Source of the DNA: Crocodylus rhombifer
Taxonomy: Eukaryota; Chordata; Crocodylia; Crocodylidae
DNA: 64,000 nucleotides
Direction: 5' to 3'
Assembly (NCBI GenBank): GCA_038503035.1
Contig: JAVSML010000944.1
Location: 496,001 to 560,000 of the forward strand
This document shows positions 60,565 to 64,000 of the stretch, piece after piece. Each line of letters starts with the position of its first letter. Position 1 is the stretch's first letter. A program made the position numbers and the translations under genes. The notes under the pieces were generated by a model, which saw only the letters and a program-made list of their open reading frames with translations, was not told the origin of the DNA and did not search any database.

Positions 60565-63500
60565 AATTAGCTGTTGGAGGCCATGCCCATTTCTTTTCCT
60601 TATTTTCAGTTATACAAGCACATGTAAAGTTTATTACTCAGAATCCTAATAAGTCTTTACACCCAATTCCTTGCTGGCATAAGTAAATACAATTCCATCA
60701 AATGAAGCATCCTGCTACATCCTGCAATGAGCCTTTCTCCTAGAATGAGAAATGTCTCCAAGACTGACTGCTGATAGAAACCAATATAGTCATTGTTCTA
60801 TTCATAGAAGCAAGTTAGAGGTCTACATGCAGGTCAATGGACAGGATTTTAGAAAATAAGCATTTAAAATCCCTTGATTGTTGTTGCACATGCTGCAAGG
60901 TGATCAACCAGATTCTAGAGTTTTCAAACTGATGTTTCAGACATTTTTATCCTTGCATGGTGGATATAGACACTCACTCACCCCACACACACCCCCATAC
61001 CCACCCCTTAGTCCATCAGAAAGTTGTTTCATTTATTTCTAACTGGTAGATCACATTTGCTGACTATGCAAACTACAGCCTTGTAAATAAATATCCCAAG
61101 AAGAGATCCCATTTGTGTTCCCCAAACTGATGTTTTCCATGTTTCTACAGCTGACAGGATGTCAATTACTGCAAGTATTCAAATACTGAGTGTTCGTTTT
61201 AGGATTCAAATAGATGTTTTATTACATATTTCATTGCAGAATGTATTGCACTGCCCTTGACAGCAGGTGCTTTTAAAGCCAAGCAGAATGCGGACTTCAA
61301 TATCTAAGGTCTGCTTAATGCGAAAGAGAGGTCCTTTTTCCTCTTGGGTTGGAATGAATTAATTCTCCCTCTACTGCGTCATGGTGTATCTTGCCGTCTC
61401 CAAGTCAATGCAATTTAATTGCTATTGCTGTTTTAACAACTAGCTAAGGGTTTTCTGTAATATCTATCACCAGTGTCTAGGAAAGCTACTCATTTTAATA
61501 ATCTTTTTAAAGAAAGTGCCAGTTCCAAGAGACTCAGTGGAAAACATAACAACAAAATTAAGCCAACATAAGTAGAATTATATGCAACTTGAGCCAAAGA
61601 AACTATGAACCAAAGTTGTTAGGGAATACTTACTAGATGTACAATTGATAAGCTAAGAGGGAACTCATTTAAATGGAAGCTGTTAAGATGACCAATAAAA
61701 ATATCTTTATGAGGCAGGGAATTAGTGTTCATTTTCTTGCAATTTGTCCATAGGGCATGTAAAAACTACCTACTGCCTCGGTATTAAAGCACTAGAGAAA
61801 ATGGAAAAGTGCACTTGAATAATGAAAGAGTTTTCAGTCAGAAATCTAAAAGTCTTTTCTCATCACCTGTCACACAGGATAACCATTTGTGCTGTTGCAA
61901 CATCTATAGGACAAGAGCCTATTTCCTCACATCACCCATCAGCTGTATGCTATGATACTCATCATGCTTAACATTCACCTCTAGTCTATTACTAATTTCA
62001 GTTGATTTATTAGGGAGTCACCTTACTTCATTTCTTTGATTTCCATCATGTCTCTTATTTAGTGAAACTAAGACAAGAGAACAAGAAATATTATGTAGGG
62101 CAGCCTAAAGGGGCTAAATCTTGCCTCTGATAGCGCTCTCTCTCTGTTTGCTTGGCTGTTTATTTAAAGGTACAAATGACTGGGAAGGACCCATGAATTT
62201 TTCATGTGCATGGTATAATTTTTATCATAGAAGGTAGCTTTCTACTGGCCTCTATATTTGCCTCGGCAACCATCCATAAAACTTACGGACTACAGGAAAC
62301 GGTGGTAGTGATTCTATTAATAGCACCTTTAGCTGTGTATGTATAACACCTTGGCCAGGTCTAGACACTGCACTGGAGACCACCAAGGCTAAAAGCCTGA
62401 TCATAATCATGCTGTCTGCACCCTCGTGTCCCCCTAGCTATCTACTTTCCTAATGCTGCCCTCTCCACTTCTGGTCATGCCTTAAATGTCTGCAGACTGG
62501 ACCTTTAATAAGGGTACAAACAGAAGTGCAGCTCCCAGCCTTAACTAAGAACATTTTTTGAAAGTGCTCCGAGTTACAACATTACTCCAGACCAAACAGA
62601 AGTTCACTGTTGGTTCCAAGGGGAAGGGGAATCTAGGTGTGGGCTGGCAGCCTGCAGCCAGGTTCCCATAGCAATGGCCAGGCTCTCTGCCAGTGCTCGC
62701 TGTTTTCAGAATGGGAGTGGGGAAAGGCAGCGGACAGAGTTCATTCTTAGGTATCCCCAGCTGGTGGTGAAGGTTGGGGTGGGTGAATTGGAGCCCCCCC
62801 CCTGCCACTTAGGACACCCGCCTCACCCTCCAGAAAGCCCCCCAGACTGGACTCCCTCTGTTCCCTTCCATTCTGAAAACAACAAGCTGGGAGCTCTGCA
62901 GACACAAGTTACAAAAAACACTACATTTTAAAACATCTTTATCTGATACCTCGTGCAATGAGGGGTCAGATTTTCACTCAATTAGCCATTTTTGAAGCTG
63001 TTTTCATCCATGCATTTGTGTTTGGTCACAGCTATAAATTGCTTTCTGTGGCTAGATCAAATGAAAATTGTCCCTTCTGCCTGCACCCTAACTGGTGGGC
63101 ATTCTGCTTACTACCACAAGGAGTCCCCACTCAGCTGGCTTTGCTAAGATTATACTAGGAAGTATTAAAGCTTAGATCCTTCAAATACCTGCCTATGCAG
63201 CAAGAGGGAGCCTTTAAATTTATAAGTCTCAAGCTCAATACCTTTGTCATGCAAAGGTCATGAGCACTGGAGGTGCTTCATAAATATAAATCATTAACAA
63301 CAATTTAAAACATATACAAAAAAACTACCGGGAAAACAACATTTTAATAAGAATTTTTGAACACCTAGAACATGCTATGCTCTTGGCAAAAGACATAAAG
63401 GCACAATTAGTCACCCCAAGAAAGTATGGGCTAAATCCATCAAGTGAGGAACATGCAGAGTTGAATGAGAGGAGGAGGACAAGGGTGACAGTGAGATCAC

Positions 63501-63940
63501 CTAATTACTCAGTAAAGCCTGAATCCTAAGTGTTTCCATAAGGAAGGGCCCTTGCATCTATTCAGAATCCCATTGCCTTTCTCATTTCCTGCCTGCAATG
63601 CATGCTAGCTTTAGCAGGGGTAGGGTATGGGTCTAGAAATCTGCCTGTACAGAACAACTTGCCAAATCAGGGCTAAAAGCATGCATTACCTTGTATCTTA
63701 ATGTTCCTATTAGCTTTTTTGGGAGGCAAGGAGGAAGAATGGTCTGTCTTATTTCTCCTCCCCTGGATTTCGGGCACCTGGCAATTACATGTGCAAGCAC
63801 AACCACTTGAGCCCTAATCCTGCAATTAAAACCACATGGGCTAAGCTCCACTTAAGTCAGCAGCATTGTCAGCCCCCTTCCACCCAATTCGATGGTCAAG
63901 CACCTACTTGCAGCCTTGGCATCTTGCTCTTAACAATAGA
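60565..63940. other. AT-rich unique sequence; candidate conserved element near 61330-61470
   Basis: No gene or recognisable repeat. The segment 61330-61470 (containing GAATTAATTCTCCC, ACTGCGTCATGG, CAATGCAATTTAATTGC) is complex, AT-rich and contains homeodomain-type sites. Its texture is like conserved noncoding DNA. The part 62560-62900 is GC-richer without a supported gene. Confidence 0.35.
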
Positions 63941-64000
63941 ATGCACAGTATTTGATGAAGTAGGCTGTTGTCCATGAAAGCTCATACCTTTCTGAACCAG
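63940..64000 (+). repeat. Start of an interspersed repeat cut by the window edge
   Basis: TTTGATGAAGTAGGCTGTTG then TCCATGAAAGCTCATACC matches a common amniote interspersed repeat phrase ('ctgatgaagtgggctgtagcccacgaaagcttatgc'). Only 61 bases are visible, so family and length cannot be given. Confidence 0.5.

Noticed and set aside
1..64000. CRISPR arrays, bacterial operons, riboswitches, plasmid or phage functions
   Set aside because: The sequence is vertebrate nuclear DNA; no spaced direct-repeat array or prokaryotic gene organisation is present.

Overview
This is vertebrate nuclear DNA, most likely from a crocodilian. The main evidence is several 5'-truncated CR1 LINE copies. Their reverse-transcriptase remnants, 3' UTRs and tails (the '...CTATGAA' type at 20711, 50183 and 58811; the 'AGAATCATAGA' type at 7301 and 15146) look like the CR1 subfamilies I know from crocodilians and turtles. 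Old amniote MIR-like SINEs, many short inverted-repeat DNA transposons and solo retroviral LTRs fit the same picture. The species was not tested by search.

I find no host protein-coding gene. No open reading frame looks like a conserved exon. The only recognisable protein signal is the decayed C-terminal half of CR1 reverse transcriptase. The window is therefore intergenic or lies inside a very long intron.

Layout. 0-6 kb: unique sequence with a TA-flanked MITE (188-415) and a short hAT MITE (5834-6019). 7-18 kb: CR1 copies (7301, 12837, 15146, 17150), a probable 1-kb solo LTR (8909-9940), a MIR-like SINE and two MITEs (15966, 17919). 20-23 kb: a long CR1 copy directly followed by a 931-bp inverted-repeat element. 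28-30 kb: a CR1 copy split by a ~0.9-kb DNA transposon. 32-38 kb: a hAT-like element, a 193-bp hAT MITE, a CpG-rich minus-strand solo LTR (36255-36852) that cuts a MIR-like SINE and has a perfect 5-bp target duplication, and a TTAA-flanked MITE. 42-45 kb: a tRNA-Gly-like fragment and two neighbouring hAT elements. 49-55 kb: a CR1 3' end with a CpG-rich front, a MITE that is a chain of hairpins (51207-51655), and a cluster of nested inverted repeats (54256-54925). 58-60 kb: the longest CR1 copy. 61-64 kb: AT-rich single-copy sequence that may hold conserved noncoding elements.

The genes do not work together here because there are none. What can be read is a stratified record of insertions: MIR-like and palindromic amniote repeats oldest, then CR1 and DNA transposons, then the minus-strand LTR. 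In two places the order of insertion follows directly from the sequence.
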